Shown here: positions 44,590-54,538 of the stretch, piece after piece
How positions within the stretch are numbered: the first letter of the stretch is position 1
Layout of the letters: each line of letters opens with the position of its first letter
Source of the DNA: Isoperla grammatica
Lineage: Eukaryota > Arthropoda > Insecta > Plecoptera > Perlodidae
Reading direction: 5' to 3'
DNA length: 64,000 nt
Assembly: GCA_945910005.1 (NCBI GenBank)
Contig: OX246744.1
Coordinates: forward strand, 39,237,200-39,301,199
Made by a program: the position numbers and the translations under genes
The notes under the pieces: model-generated
Seen by the model: only the letters and a program-made list of their open reading frames with translations
Databases searched by the model: none
What the model was told of the DNA's origin: nothing

Positions 44590-47106
44590 ACTTAAAGGCT
44601 GCAAATGGGCCACAACTACCTGGTGGCAACCTATCCAAAACTCCCCCCTCCCCCAACACCTCCTTTTCGTCAATCTATTTCTAAATTCCCTTACTGACTC
44701 GCTCTCAACAACCTCCTCGGGTAACTCATTCCATTCCCTTACCCTATTCCAATATAGGCCGTACCACTGTCTTGTAAGCCATATCCTTTACCTCCCTACT
44801 AGCTCCCTTCAAATTTCTCATAACAAACCCTAAGTTTCTATATCCCTTTCTCACACTTTCCTGCACCTGGTCCCCCCATCCCAAATCTTCGGCCAATACA
44901 ATTCCCAAATACTTATACTTCTTTACCTTTTCTAAAACTACCCCCTCAAGAAAATACTCTCTCGCATTCCCTTTTAATTTACGCGTGAACCCAACCACTT
45001 TGCACTTTCCCGCATTCAAACCCATCCTATTAATATCAACCCACTCCTCTATCCTGTTCAAATCATCCTGCAACAACTTAGCATCCTCCACCCCCTTAAT
45101 CACCCTATACAAGACGCAATCATCAGCAAACAACCTTAATCTTGACTCAATATCCCTTCCTATATCATTAATAAACATTATAAATAACAGTGGTCCCAGC
45201 ACCGACCCCTGCGGCACCCCCGATGTAACTACGATAGTTGTTGATACGCTATCCCCCACCCTTACCCTCTGCAACCTATTTGCTAGAAAATCTCCCATCC
45301 ACCTTACAACCCCTTTATCTGCAATCACACTATCAACCTTCCTCATCAAAATCCCATGAGACACTTTATCAAAAGCCTTTTCAAAATCAAGGAAAACTGC
45401 ATCAACCTCCTCCCCTTTATCTAGAGCCTCCCCTATGTCCTGAACAAGACCTATCAATTGCGTCTCGCAAGAATTCCCCTCCCTAAACCCATGCTGGCTA
45501 TCTACCAACCATCCCTCCCCCTCCAACACCTCCCTAACATAATTTGCTACTACCTTTTCCAAATTATCTTGCTCCCTACCGAAGTGAGACTAACAGGTCT
45601 GTAATTCCCTACTTGACTTCTATCCCCCCCCTTATGTATTGGCACTACAATTCCTTCCCTCCAACCCTCCGGTATAGTACCTTCCCTTAACGATTTCCTG
45701 CAAATATCCCCTACAAACCTAACAACTCCCTCCCCCCCAATTTTAAAAAATCTACACATCAACCCATCCTGCCCCGATGCCTTTCTCCCTCCCATCTTTC
45801 CTAAAACCTTTCTAATATCAAGATTCGTTATAGTGAGAGGCTTGCTACCCCTCCCCCCTTCCCACTGCATACTAGAATCTTCCCTCTCATGGAATACCTC
45901 CCCATAGTGTGCGTTCAAAGCCTCCGCTTTATCCTTATCACCAGTAAATAACTCATCCCCAGTCCCTTTAAGTGTGGGTATTTCGCCCCCCCCCCTTTCT
46001 GGTTCCTTAGATGTAGATACAACCTTCTCCCTTTACCTTGGAATCCCTCATCATCCATTAAGTGCAACATATAATCATCCCTTGCATCGACCTTTGCCCT
46101 ATTAAGAACTCCCTCCCACTCCTTAAGTTTCTTCTTACCTTTACCTGTCTTCCTATACCTCTTATATATCCCTCTGCACTTCCTCTTCAACCACCTAATT
46201 CTTTTATTATAATATACTGGGTCAGTCCCACCCCCCTTAGTCACCTGCGGCACAAACCTTTCCAACAAGCCCCTATATATCAGCAGAAAACTTTCCCACA
46301 TTTCATTTACTCCCACATCCCTACTAGACCACTCTTCATACATTACCAGTAACTCCCTTTGCAAACCCTGAACATCAGCTCTATCATATCTCCATATTGT
46401 CTTGTCCCTACTTTCGCTATTATTTCCCTGCCTACCCTCCCACCCACTACCTAGTGCTAACTCTACTATTGGGGCCCTATGATCGCTCATTCCCTCTACT
46501 ACCTCCGAGTGAACCCATGCCTCCTCCGGCCTTACTAATATTACATCTAAAATGTTATTCCTCCCCTCCCCACAAATCCTCGTCCCCTCTCCTACCGTTT
46601 GCACTAACCCCTCAGTAATAAGTTTACAGGCCCATTCCTGCCTTCTGCCTCCAAGATCCTCCCTCCCCCCCTCCCAGTGAACTCCAGGCAAGTTTAGATC
46701 CCCAGCTATTACTAACACTCTTCCTCTATCACCCATCACTATCTCTTCCAACCTATCTAACACTTGCCACTCCCCACTATCCTTAGGCCTGTATACTCCC
46801 ACCACATCCACACAAGGACCTCCCCCCACCCTTACTTGCACACACATCATTTCAACCACATTATCTACCCACAACAATGTGCCCTTGACATTCTCCCTAC
46901 AGACAATCATCACCCCCCCCCCCCCCATATCTATTTCTATCCTTGCGAAACACATTATATCCCTTACGCCCTAGCTCCCCATTCAAAATCTCGTCATCCA
47001 ACCATGTTTCCACACATACCACTACATCCGGCTTGTACATTTCAATCAACGTCCACATTTGCTCCAATCTTTCCCCACTCCTTACACTCCTGCAATTAAT
47101 TGACAT
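44590..47106 (-). pseudogene. CR1-like ORF2: endonuclease and reverse transcriptase, frameshifted
   Basis: The apurinic endonuclease begins MSINCRSVRSGERL at 47106 and shows CVETWLDD, VIAGDLNLPGVHW, ILDVILV and MSDHRAPIVEL. Reverse transcriptase follows with GNYRPVSLTS, DFEKAFDKVSHGIL, SGVPQGSVLGPLLF and FADDCVLYR. There are at least three frame changes: in the G run near 46913-46927 (YGGGGG), in the G run near 45987-45996, and at about 45555-45565 (KII to ILEKVV). A fourth lesion near 44744-44750 joins VVRPILE directly to REWNELPEEVV, removing the stretch between, so the C-terminal domain is shortened. The first two lie in homopolymers and could be assembly errors, but the last is a real loss. 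The element copy is therefore not competent. Confidence 0.88.
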
Positions 47107-47157
47107 TATCTTAATCCTCCCCTGAATATCCCTCCCTTTGCTTTGACCATCCTCCTG

Positions 47158-48432
47158 TCACGCGAGACTACCTGCTATCCTAACAAAAAGATTACCTAGC
47201 TCTCTTGCCCCACTCCTATTCAGATGCAACCCATCTCCTGACAGTAAGCCCCTTCCCACCCACAACCTGCTATTAACAAAAGTTGCATCCTCTACCACAC
47301 ACACCTCAGCCACTCTCTCATTCACCTCCTCAATCATCCCTTTGCTTATGCCCCTCCCATCTACTCTATCCAATATCCCCCCAACCACCACCCTTGCCTT
47401 ACTATACCTCTCCTTTACCACTCGCACCAACCCTCTCACTCTCTCCGCCACCACTCTCACATCCACCTTACTCCCCAGATCATTCGTCCCCACATTCAAC
47501 ACCACAACATTCACATCTTCACTACCCTTCCTACTGCCTACAATCTCCACCAGGTCACTCACTCTGGCACCTCCATACACCTCAGCCTCCCCTCCATTCG
47601 CCTCCCACACACGCGCCACATTCCGAATCATGGAATCCCCAATGAGCAACCTACTGTTCTGCCTCCCACCCCCGTTCCCCCCTCCCCCAACCTTATGCTC
47701 ATTCCTAACACACACCACAACCTCAACCCCTGCCCCATCAAACACACTCTCAATCAGGCTCCTCACAATCACCCAACTCAAACCATCCAATCCACATCCA
47801 ACCCTAGGCATTCCTACCCTCTCCACTCCTTCCTCCACACACCTATGCCTCAACCTCTTCAAACATTCCTCCACATCCTCCACTCTCGGCTTCCCACTCG
47901 ACCTTTCCTTACTCACCATGTAAAACATCTTTCGTCCCTCCACATTCATTTCAGCCACATCACCAACACACTTACCCTGCTTCCTCAGATTCTCCACCCC
48001 TCCATACCTCACACGAAACTCCCTCGCAATACCCACACTCATCTGCAGATCTGCACCCACGCAATGCGCTAGTGCCTGCACTCCATTCAGCTCAAACAGA
48101 TCACCCCTCCATTCAGTCACACAACCACCCTCTTTCACTCCTCTTCCACTACCCTCATCCATACACACTCCTCCCATTCCCTCACTTACACTCCTTACAT
48201 CACTCCCCTGCACTCGTCTTTCATCACCCACATTCTCTACCAACTTCCGCTCCTCTATCACCTCACTTGCATTCGAATCACACTCCCCATCCAAACTCAC
48301 TTCAAGCAATCCCTCACGCTCCACTTCACTCACCACAACTTCCTTCCCCACTTTCTCTCTATTCACCCCCTCGGTCATACCTTCACTTATACTCTCCTCA
48401 GTTGCACCTCCTTGCACCCCACCTCCATTCAT
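47158..48432 (-). CDS. CR1-like LINE ORF1, C-terminal part: TARG1-type macro domain fused to SGNH esterase
   Basis: 424 codons, uninterrupted. Residues 1-105 are a low-complexity acidic/Gly linker. About 108-243 is a macro domain of the OARD1/TARG1 subtype: RGDLFELNGVQALAHCVGAD, GIAREFRVRYGG, FYMVSKERSSGKP and MPRVGCGLDGLSW. The two residues that act catalytically in TARG1 (Lys84 and Asp125) correspond to Lys175 and Asp216. About 260-424 is an SGNH hydrolase: LLIGDSMIRN (Ser267), NVGTNDLG (Asn317) and GDGLHLN (Asp400, His403). PHD and esterase domains are established in CR1 ORF1; the macro domain is the addition. The frame begins here only because the hAT element at 48430 splits ORF1 after the target duplication (ATG-GAGG is TSD sequence); the N-terminal half continues at 50249. 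Confidence 0.88.
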   Translation of the reverse strand: MNGGGVQGGATEESISEGMTEGVNREKVGKEVVVSEVEREGLLEVSLDGECDSNASEVIEERKLVENVGDERRVQGSDVRSVSEGMGGVCMDEGSGRGVKEGGCVTEWRGDLFELNGVQALAHCVGADLQMSVGIAREFRVRYGGVENLRKQGKCVGDVAEMNVEGRKMFYMVSKERSSGKPRVEDVEECLKRLRHRCVEEGVERVGMPRVGCGLDGLSWVIVRSLIESVFDGAGVEVVVCVRNEHKVGGGGNGGGRQNSRLLIGDSMIRNVARVWEANGGEAEVYGGARVSDLVEIVGSRKGSEDVNVVVLNVGTNDLGSKVDVRVVAERVRGLVRVVKERYSKARVVVGGILDRVDGRGISKGMIEEVNERVAEVCVVEDATFVNSRLWVGRGLLSGDGLHLNRSGARELGNLFVRIAGSLA

Positions 48433-48789
48433 AGGCGTGCGCAGCGTCTAACATTAGACCCGGCACGAGGTGGCGTGGCACAGCTGGGGTCTGGGGCGAA
48501 GCCCCAGCCGCCGGAGGCAATTTCGCCGTAGGCGAAAAAATTTTCAGTTGATGCAATAACTTTTATGGCCTAAAACGCGATTTTAAGACGCGACGCTTTC
48601 CGGTGCTATAGAATCTTGTGGCCCCTATAGAGCTACTATGTTTCGTTTCATTTAAATAAAAGATAAATTAAAAATTATTTGCACAGCCCCGGGTGAAGTG
48701 TGCCTTTGCGTAAAAACGCGCTACTGACAGTGCATTTTAATTTAAAGACTAATTGAAAGTTAAGTTTAAAGTTAAACCGTTGAGTGAGT

Positions 48790-49335
48790 AATATAGGGTA
48801 GAGTCGCAACGGAATCGTCAGTTTGTCTACCGCCTTATGCTGCCCAACACACTTTAGTCGGGTAGTAGAAGTTCGCCAAGCGCAATGATTTTCAACATCT
48901 ATAGTAGACTAGATCGCCAGTCCCCCAACCTTCCACTCAGTAGCAAGCGTAGCGATTTGAAGCCATCTTGAAATTGGCAATTTACATGCTAATTTGGACC
49001 TTTTAGTACTGCTAGCGCTGCCAATGGCAGAAAGTCGCATTAGAAACTCCTACCCCCACCTGTGTTATTGGCCCATTTCAAGATGGCATCAAAGTGCTAC
49101 GCCTGCTGCTGCTAGCCTGGCGATCTAGCCTACTATAGATGTTGAAAATCATTGGCCAAGCGACGCGATGATGGAGTTTTCGGCTGTCTTTGTATATCTT
49201 TGGTGAAGTAGCCGACCAATCAGGCTCCGTCATCGCGTCACTTGGCGAACTTTTACTACCCGACTAAAGTATTTTGGGCAGTAAACGTCGGTAGACAAAC
49301 TGCCGATGGCGTGGGTCCTCTACTATATAGGTTTG
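48790..49335. repeat. Large imperfect palindrome of about 545 bp
   Basis: The outer arms share cagtttgtctaccg, actttagtcgggtagta and gttcgcca. The inner arms share atgattttcaacatctatag and tagatcgcc. The innermost parts share gccatcttgaaat/atttcaagatggc. Spacing differs between the arms by small gaps. It may be a separate foldback element within the hAT unit. Confidence 0.75.
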
Positions 49336-50105
49336 TTCGTTTGTCCTGCCTCAACAGGAGTATTTTACGCCAAGAGCAGGGTGGATGATTTTTTTGATTT
49401 TTATTAAAAAAATCAAAAATCATGATTTTTTTGATTAAAATCAGATTTTTTTGATTAAAATCGATTTCTTGATTTAAATCAGATTTTTTTGATTTTTTTC
49501 GATTTAAATCAGATTTCAATTGATTTAAATCAACAATAAGAAGTGTTTCACAAAAGGGATAATCAACTGGTAAATTGCAATTGCCAACAAACAATACTAA
49601 TTGACAGGAAATAAACAAATAAATTTTCATTTTTCATATAATATGCGATTATGGTCTTCGAGGGAAATTAAAAATGAGATATATGCCTAGTTATGCTGGT
49701 AAGTTTCTTTGTTGATTTAAATCAATGATTTTTATTAAAAAAATCATTTGATTTAAATCTGATTTAAATCAACGATTTAAATCAATTGATTTAAATCAAT
49801 TCCACTCTGGCCAAGAGTAATCCGGAAATACGTCATTGTAACGGATATGGGAGTAGAAACCACAGTTACTCCCACCTGGACAAAAAAACAGAGTTGTTAC
49901 AGTTGAGATCGTTTTAGTTGTTCCTCCTACTCCTACTCGGGAAGCAGGTGTAAAAACCTTAAACCCAGTCCCATCACAGTTGTAGTAAGTTACCACTGGA
50001 TAAAAGAACTTGTCGCAGCTACTCCCATCACACTTACCGGACAGAAAAACGGGGTTTTCGTAATACCGTACTCCTGGAGTAGTGGTCACAGGACAAACGA
50101 ACAAA
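49332..50105. mobile_element. Block bounded by 17-bp inverted repeats
   Basis: tttgttcgtttgtcctg at 49332-49348 faces its exact complement at 50089-50105. The hAT MITE at 49377-49809 is nested within. The interior carries repeated tactcc/actccca motifs. A 102-codon minus-strand open frame (49796-50104) is low-complexity and probably not coding. No TSD is clear. Confidence 0.6.
49377..49809. mobile_element. hAT MITE built of gatttaaatca repeats
   Basis: A 433-bp element with termini CAGGGTGG... and ...CCACTCTG. A perfect 8-bp duplication gccaagag lies at 49369-49376 and 49810-49817. Both subterminal regions consist of the palindrome gatttaaatc repeated many times with spacers, plus tttttattaaaaaaatc in both arms. 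Confidence 0.9.
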
Positions 50106-50248
50106 GCTTATATTACTCACTCCAGGGTTAAACTGCTCTCGGCCCAGGCCGGGTCTTAAGGAATTGGAGTCCAGCGCGGCCCGGCCGAGAAGTTGACACA
50201 TTAGGTCCGGCCTGGGCCGAATAGGCCTGGGCCGTGCGCACGCCTATG

Positions 50249-50580
50249 CCTCCATTCACATCCATCCTTCCATTCTCACATCTGCACCATTCCTTCATAC
50301 CCTGCACATCACTCTTCACCTCCTGCACATCCTTCACCATTTTCACCCACTCCTGCTCATTCACTGCCAACATCCTCACCCCATCCACACCAGTAGGCCT
50401 AGCCACCCTACAGTCAACACACTTCTACACCACACCCAGCTTCTCATCACTCAACAACTTATAGGCCCTACACTCCAACACGGCCACTCCTGCACATTCA
50501 ATATGAAACCACATCTGACACACACCTTCACACCCCACCGCACTCACACCATCATTCAACACCACACCACACACCTTACA
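50249..50580 (-). pseudogene. CR1-like LINE ORF1, N-terminal part: PHD finger and linker
   Basis: One minus-strand frame encodes a PHD-type zinc finger: CKVCG, GCEGVCQMWFHIEC and KCVDC, with the hallmark WFHxxC. A charged, helical linker follows (VNEQEWVKMVKDVQEVKSDV, then CRCENGRMDVN), which leads into the hAT insertion point. A TAG stop at 50425-50427 interrupts the frame just before KCVDC, and the N-terminal start is not preserved (a stop lies shortly upstream). With 47158-48432, this gives ORF1 the order PHD, coiled linker, macro, SGNH. PHD fingers bind histone tails, and in CR1 their role is not settled. Confidence 0.75.
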
Positions 50581-50665
50581 GCCACACCTTCACAGACACG
50601 GACACACTCAGCTCTTTCATTCCAACCATCGCAACACTGGCCTACAAGCTCAAGCAGACTCACTC

Positions 50666-50883
50666 GAGAAGATGATGATATTTGGGGTTTTACGTCCCAT
50701 ATTTTTGCAACGAGGCTAATCGAGACGATGAGTGGGTGATTATGAGGATGAAAAAACGCCACATGACATCCATGCCCAAGCCAGGATTCGAACCTGGAGT
50801 ACACTTCCCAACTAACCAAAATAACTGAGGTGGCCCTGATGGTGACCAACCACAGTATCAGAAAAAATATAAAACAGAAATAA
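50666..50883 (-). mobile_element. tRNA-derived SINE
   Basis: On the minus strand, a region starting tggttggtcaccatcagg and containing the B-box ggttcgaatcctgg is followed by a conserved body (gcctcgttgcaaaaatatgg, gacgtaaaaccccaaata) and a catcatcttc tail. The duplication actcactc lies at 50658-50665 and 50884-50891. It is inserted in the LINE 5' region. A fragment of the same tail is at 15868-15906. Confidence 0.8.
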
Positions 50884-50932
50884 ACTCACTCACCAGTTAT
50901 CCCCAACTCCACAGATATACTCACATACAGAC

Positions 50933-52132
50933 TAGGGATGTCAAAAAGCGTGTATTTCACTAAACGTGTACTCGCCGTCCACAAAAACGTGTACACGTTT
51001 ACTTCTACAAGAAGTACAATCTGTGTTTACATTTTTATAGTATGTAGTAAACCTGATACTCAATGGTCATTACATGTTCACTGCATAATAATGTACCCCC
51101 TCCAAGGAAATCAAGAGGCCTTACGGAATCCCCATTGACTCTGATATGTAGGCCTACGTAAAAAAACACTGCACGTCCTGAATATGGTTATAGTGTAAAG
51201 CCGCATTCACATAAATGACTATTGATTACTGACTATTGACTATTGACTAGTGATTATTGACTACCCAAAGAAAGATATGAACACTACACAACTAAGTTCT
51301 TTGACACGTATGATCTGCCACCTAGAACAAATGAATCAAACTGATTGACAAACAACGAGCTGTCAAAATAATAAAATTGCAACATTATGAAGAAAACGAG
51401 GTATGGCGATAGTAACTGTTCACCAGTTAAAACGTTTAATGATGGGCTTAACCAAGTTGTGAAGGTTTTGTATGTTTCTTGTTTGTTTTGAAGATTTGTT
51501 TTCAAAATAAGAATATTTTATTGTATGACAGCTTCATAAAAATAATAAATAAATAATATTCGCCGGAAATAGTCAAAAACAAATATACACTTGACAGTAA
51601 TTGAATAGTGGTATTGACTTCCGTTGCTCCACATTCATTGGCTGAACGCGAACGTTGTGATTGGTTGTAACTATGACTTCCAGATATCTTCAATTCGTTA
51701 GTCAATAGGCAATAGTCATAAGTCAAAAGTAAAGTTGTGTGAACGTCAGCACGTATCGCCTATGGTTCAATTCGCTTAGTCACTAATCAATAGTCAATAG
51801 TCAATAGTCAATAGTCACTAGTCATTTATGTGAACGCGGCTTTAGGGCCGAACCCGAGCGCCGAGCGGTCAGCGTCACACGGCTGCCGTGCCGTGGGTCG
51901 CTCGCTTCAGGCCGGACGTACACTGCATAGGGCAATTAATTACGTGAATCCACAGAAGAAGAATTTGTATTGAACTTGAAGATTAACTGTATTGTATTTA
52001 ATATTTTAATATTAATACGACAATTTACCATTTATTGTCGATTTATTACATATAAATCGTTTACTTCTCAAGGAAAATCGGTAAACGTGTACACGCCTCA
52101 CGGCGTGTACACGTTTACACGTACCATCCCTA
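50933..52132. mobile_element. hAT-like MITE with perfect 8-bp TSD, split by another MITE
   Basis: Termini TAGGGATG at 50933 and its complement ending at 52132 are followed by acgtgta/tacacgt repeats in both subterminal regions. The duplication atacagac is at 50925-50932 and 52133-52140. A 645-bp MITE occupies 51198-51842, so the original element was about 550 bp. Confidence 0.9.
51198..51842. mobile_element. MITE with TA flanks and gactattgactatt termini
   Basis: Inverted termini aagccgcattcacataaatg and complement lie next to arrays of gactattgact/agtcaatagtca in both arms. TA lies on both sides (51196-51197 and 51843-51844). It is nested in the hAT MITE. The termini resemble the Harbinger-like MITE at 41975 in the cattcaca stretch. 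No ORF. Confidence 0.8.
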
Positions 52133-52413
52133 ATACAGACACTCACGTGTTCTAACCTGGTCGTAGGCCTAAGCTGCTACACAACACACGCGGAACACCT
52201 TCACTTCACACACACCTCACACTTTACACTCCTAACAAATACACTTCAACTATCACCTTAACTACACACAAAACCACCAACTAAAACTTCCAAACGCAAT
52301 AAAAACCACCAAAATAGAGTCAAAACCACGGTGCGTACGCGCTCACGACGTTACACTGCCGCCATCTTGAACTCGAGTCGAGAGAAAGGAACGTGTGAAA
52401 CCAAGATAACCTA

Positions 52414-52714
52414 TAAGCACAGTATAAGGAGGATACAGTAGCGAAAGTGCCATGCCTGGCACAGCAGACGACTTGCGGCACGGAAGCGGGTGGCGTTCGT
52501 AGCGGTGGGTTAGACCAAACTCAACAAGACCATGGACGAGACCTGGGGAGAGGGGGAAAGGGATACCTCCTCGCCACCCCTCGCCGCTCTCCTCGCCTAC
52601 AATATGAGCTAACTCGGATAACTCGCCGCCAGGGCGACCGTAGCTGCGCGCGCAGGAGTTTGCCGATGGAATCTCTCCCAAGTTTCGCTACTGTATCCTC
52701 TTTATACTGTGCTA
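52414..52714. mobile_element. MITE with TA flanks
   Basis: Inverted termini share gcacagtataa and ggatacagtagcgaaa (about 32 bp) with TA on both sides (52412-52413, 52715-52716). The GC-rich interior is open on both strands by chance. It lies just outside the LINE 5' end. Confidence 0.75.
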
Positions 52715-52908
52715 TAAGGTATTTGCCTATACCTACTTCGTAGGAAGATATGCATCTGCCCGGAACGAGCTTGTGCGCTAATAAGTAGTGGACTGTTCAA
52801 CCGGCAGCGACTCTGGCGCTATCTCAGAAGCGTTTACGGTACTAAATTTAAAATGGCGGCCTAGCGCGCCTTATTTAAAATTGAGTAGTTTTAAATTGTT
52901 TAATTATA

Positions 52909-53134
52909 ATTTTGTATTTGCAAATAAAATGTGAGTGTTCTTCACTAAAAATGATTACTTTATTTGATAATTTTTACCAATATAATCATTTTTAGTGAAT
53001 ATATACTCATATTTTATTGCATGTAATAAAAATATATTAGTATTCTTCACTAAAAATGATGATTTTATTTGGTAATTATACCAATTTTAATCATTTTTAG
53101 TGAAATATAGTCACATTTAATTGCAATACAAAAT
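52909..53134. repeat. Double AT-rich hairpin
   Basis: Two hairpins with stems cactaaaaatgat/atcatttttagtg (52943-52998 and 53048-53103, 105 bp apart) sit inside an outer inverted repeat (attttgtatt-gcaa-taaaatgtga). There are no coding features. It is probably a fold-back MITE. Confidence 0.75.
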
Positions 53135-54538
53135 TATTAGTGAATATTTGTATTACAGTTGAAATTATATTATTGAAATTAAAATCACTCTTCATTTCAA
53201 ATTGTCGAGGATGATTGAGGAAATCTAACTAACAAGTTACAGGCAATTTGATGTTCAAAATGATAATATACACTTCTCAGTTGATATTGACAAATATGAA
53301 GAGAACTAAATAATTATGGTTTTTAAGCCCTAGTTAACAATCAGTTGTATATTCATGATCTTAAATTATTAATTATTATTTAATACTGTATATGCATTTG
53401 AAATTAAATTGCCTATACAAATGCTAGATGATTAAGTAAGGGATTAAGTCATAAAGCATAAATGAAGTTCACTTGTTTATTAGTGTGGGGATTCTAAGAA
53501 CAAAAAATAACAATGAGTAGTAAAGATGGTATTTGTGCAATAGGTACATTTAAATAAATAAATAAAATATAACACAATGGCCTGTAACAAGTAATGAGTA
53601 TAATGTTAAGGTAAACACATGGCATGTAACAAGCAAACAACAAAGTTTATTCATAAATGGGGATCAGTTAGCCTGGCCCTAAAACAATTTAGAACCAGCC
53701 CTCAAGAAGCACGTAAAATATGATAGGCCTATAAATCACACAACTGGGAGCTGAAAAACACAAAATACATTACAAACAAAGAAATTAGCCTACAAAAATA
53801 ACCGGAAACAACACTGCAGAAAATAAATAGGCCCTACAAAAATAAATAAATAAATATATTAAATAAATCTAATAAGGTAAATACAGTAAGAACGGTACAT
53901 ACATTTAGTTCGCCGAGCAGCTTGTTTGGCCAAAGCCAATCGAAGCGGCAGGCCAAATATTTAACGGTCCGTCGCAAAATCATGCGTAAGGAATTAATTG
54001 CCAATTTAAGCTCGCCTTTAGTTCGAGAGTTGAAGACTGTCTACTAACGGGTCACACCACGGGAAGGTAGCGAGTTGGGCTTTGATGACCCTGGTTACAC
54101 GCAAAGAGCAGTGGAACCCTGCAATTGTAATTTTATACAAATGCATACAACTGAGGGATTATTAGCCTCATTAGTCATTATCATCAACATTATGCCAGCT
54201 ACGTTCTCACTCATCACAAACTCTCCGATACGTATCACGATAATGACAAGGAACAACATCACCAGTCCACTGAACTTACCAGGGGCTTGCCAGGTGTTTA
54301 TTACTTTCGGGACACATTACATTGTTGTAAGGGTCAACCTTGTTTTAGTTTGCCCAGCAGCGACTCCTCTCAGTTGCAGTTTCTCAGTACATATCGAACC
54401 TTGTATCACGAAAGTACATACCAGATTTTGCAAGTAGTGCGATACTTGGAGGCATATTGATTATTCAGCAACACATTGGTTCTGAAAACCTCAAGAATTG
54501 CATATCTGTAAATGGATTAACTAGGCCTAGGCCTACAC
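53135..54538. other. AT-rich intergenic DNA
   Basis: I see no gene or repeat here. A minus-strand donor-like cctggtaagt near 54284 has no supporting open exon. Confidence 0.35.

Larger units (their letters stand above)
48430..50248. mobile_element. hAT-like non-autonomous element inserted in LINE ORF1, itself carrying further insertions
   Basis: Inverted termini CATAGGCGTGCGCA lie at both ends. The 8-bp duplication cctccatt is at 48422-48429 and 50249-50256. It splits the LINE ORF1 reading frame. Inside are a large imperfect palindrome (48790-49335), a TIR-bounded block (49332-50105) and a nested hAT MITE (49377-49809). No transposase is present. GC-rich ends (ggggcgaagcccc, ggcccggccgag) flank an AT-rich core. 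Confidence 0.88.
44560..52376 (-). mobile_element. CR1-like non-LTR retrotransposon (LINE), degraded and multiply interrupted
   Basis: The order on the minus strand is: 5' UTR (52376-52133, and 50924-50884), ORF1 (PHD, macro and SGNH domains), ORF2 (endonuclease and reverse transcriptase), and a 3' end with a (TATCT)n-like tail at about 44565-44590. A PHD finger and an esterase in ORF1 are known features of CR1-type elements (Kapitonov and Jurka described esterase and PHD domains in CR1-like LINEs). Insertions inside it are a hAT compound at 48430-50248, a SINE at 50666-50883 and a hAT MITE at 50933-52132. The sense strand is G-rich and C-poor throughout (on plus, G is scarce), which makes its pieces easy to tell from the insertions. 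Confidence 0.85.

Noticed and set aside
49796..50104. Cys/Tyr-rich 102-codon ORF
   Set aside because: Inside a nested DNA element, made of short repeated motifs, and its start and end coincide with element junctions.
52343..52743. Opposed ORFs of 112 and 98 codons
   Set aside because: Both fall in a TA-flanked MITE with inverted ends, and GC-rich composition explains them.
54075..54437. 120-codon plus-strand ORF with hydrophobic segments
   Set aside because: No motif, no Kozak or splice support, and AT-rich surroundings.
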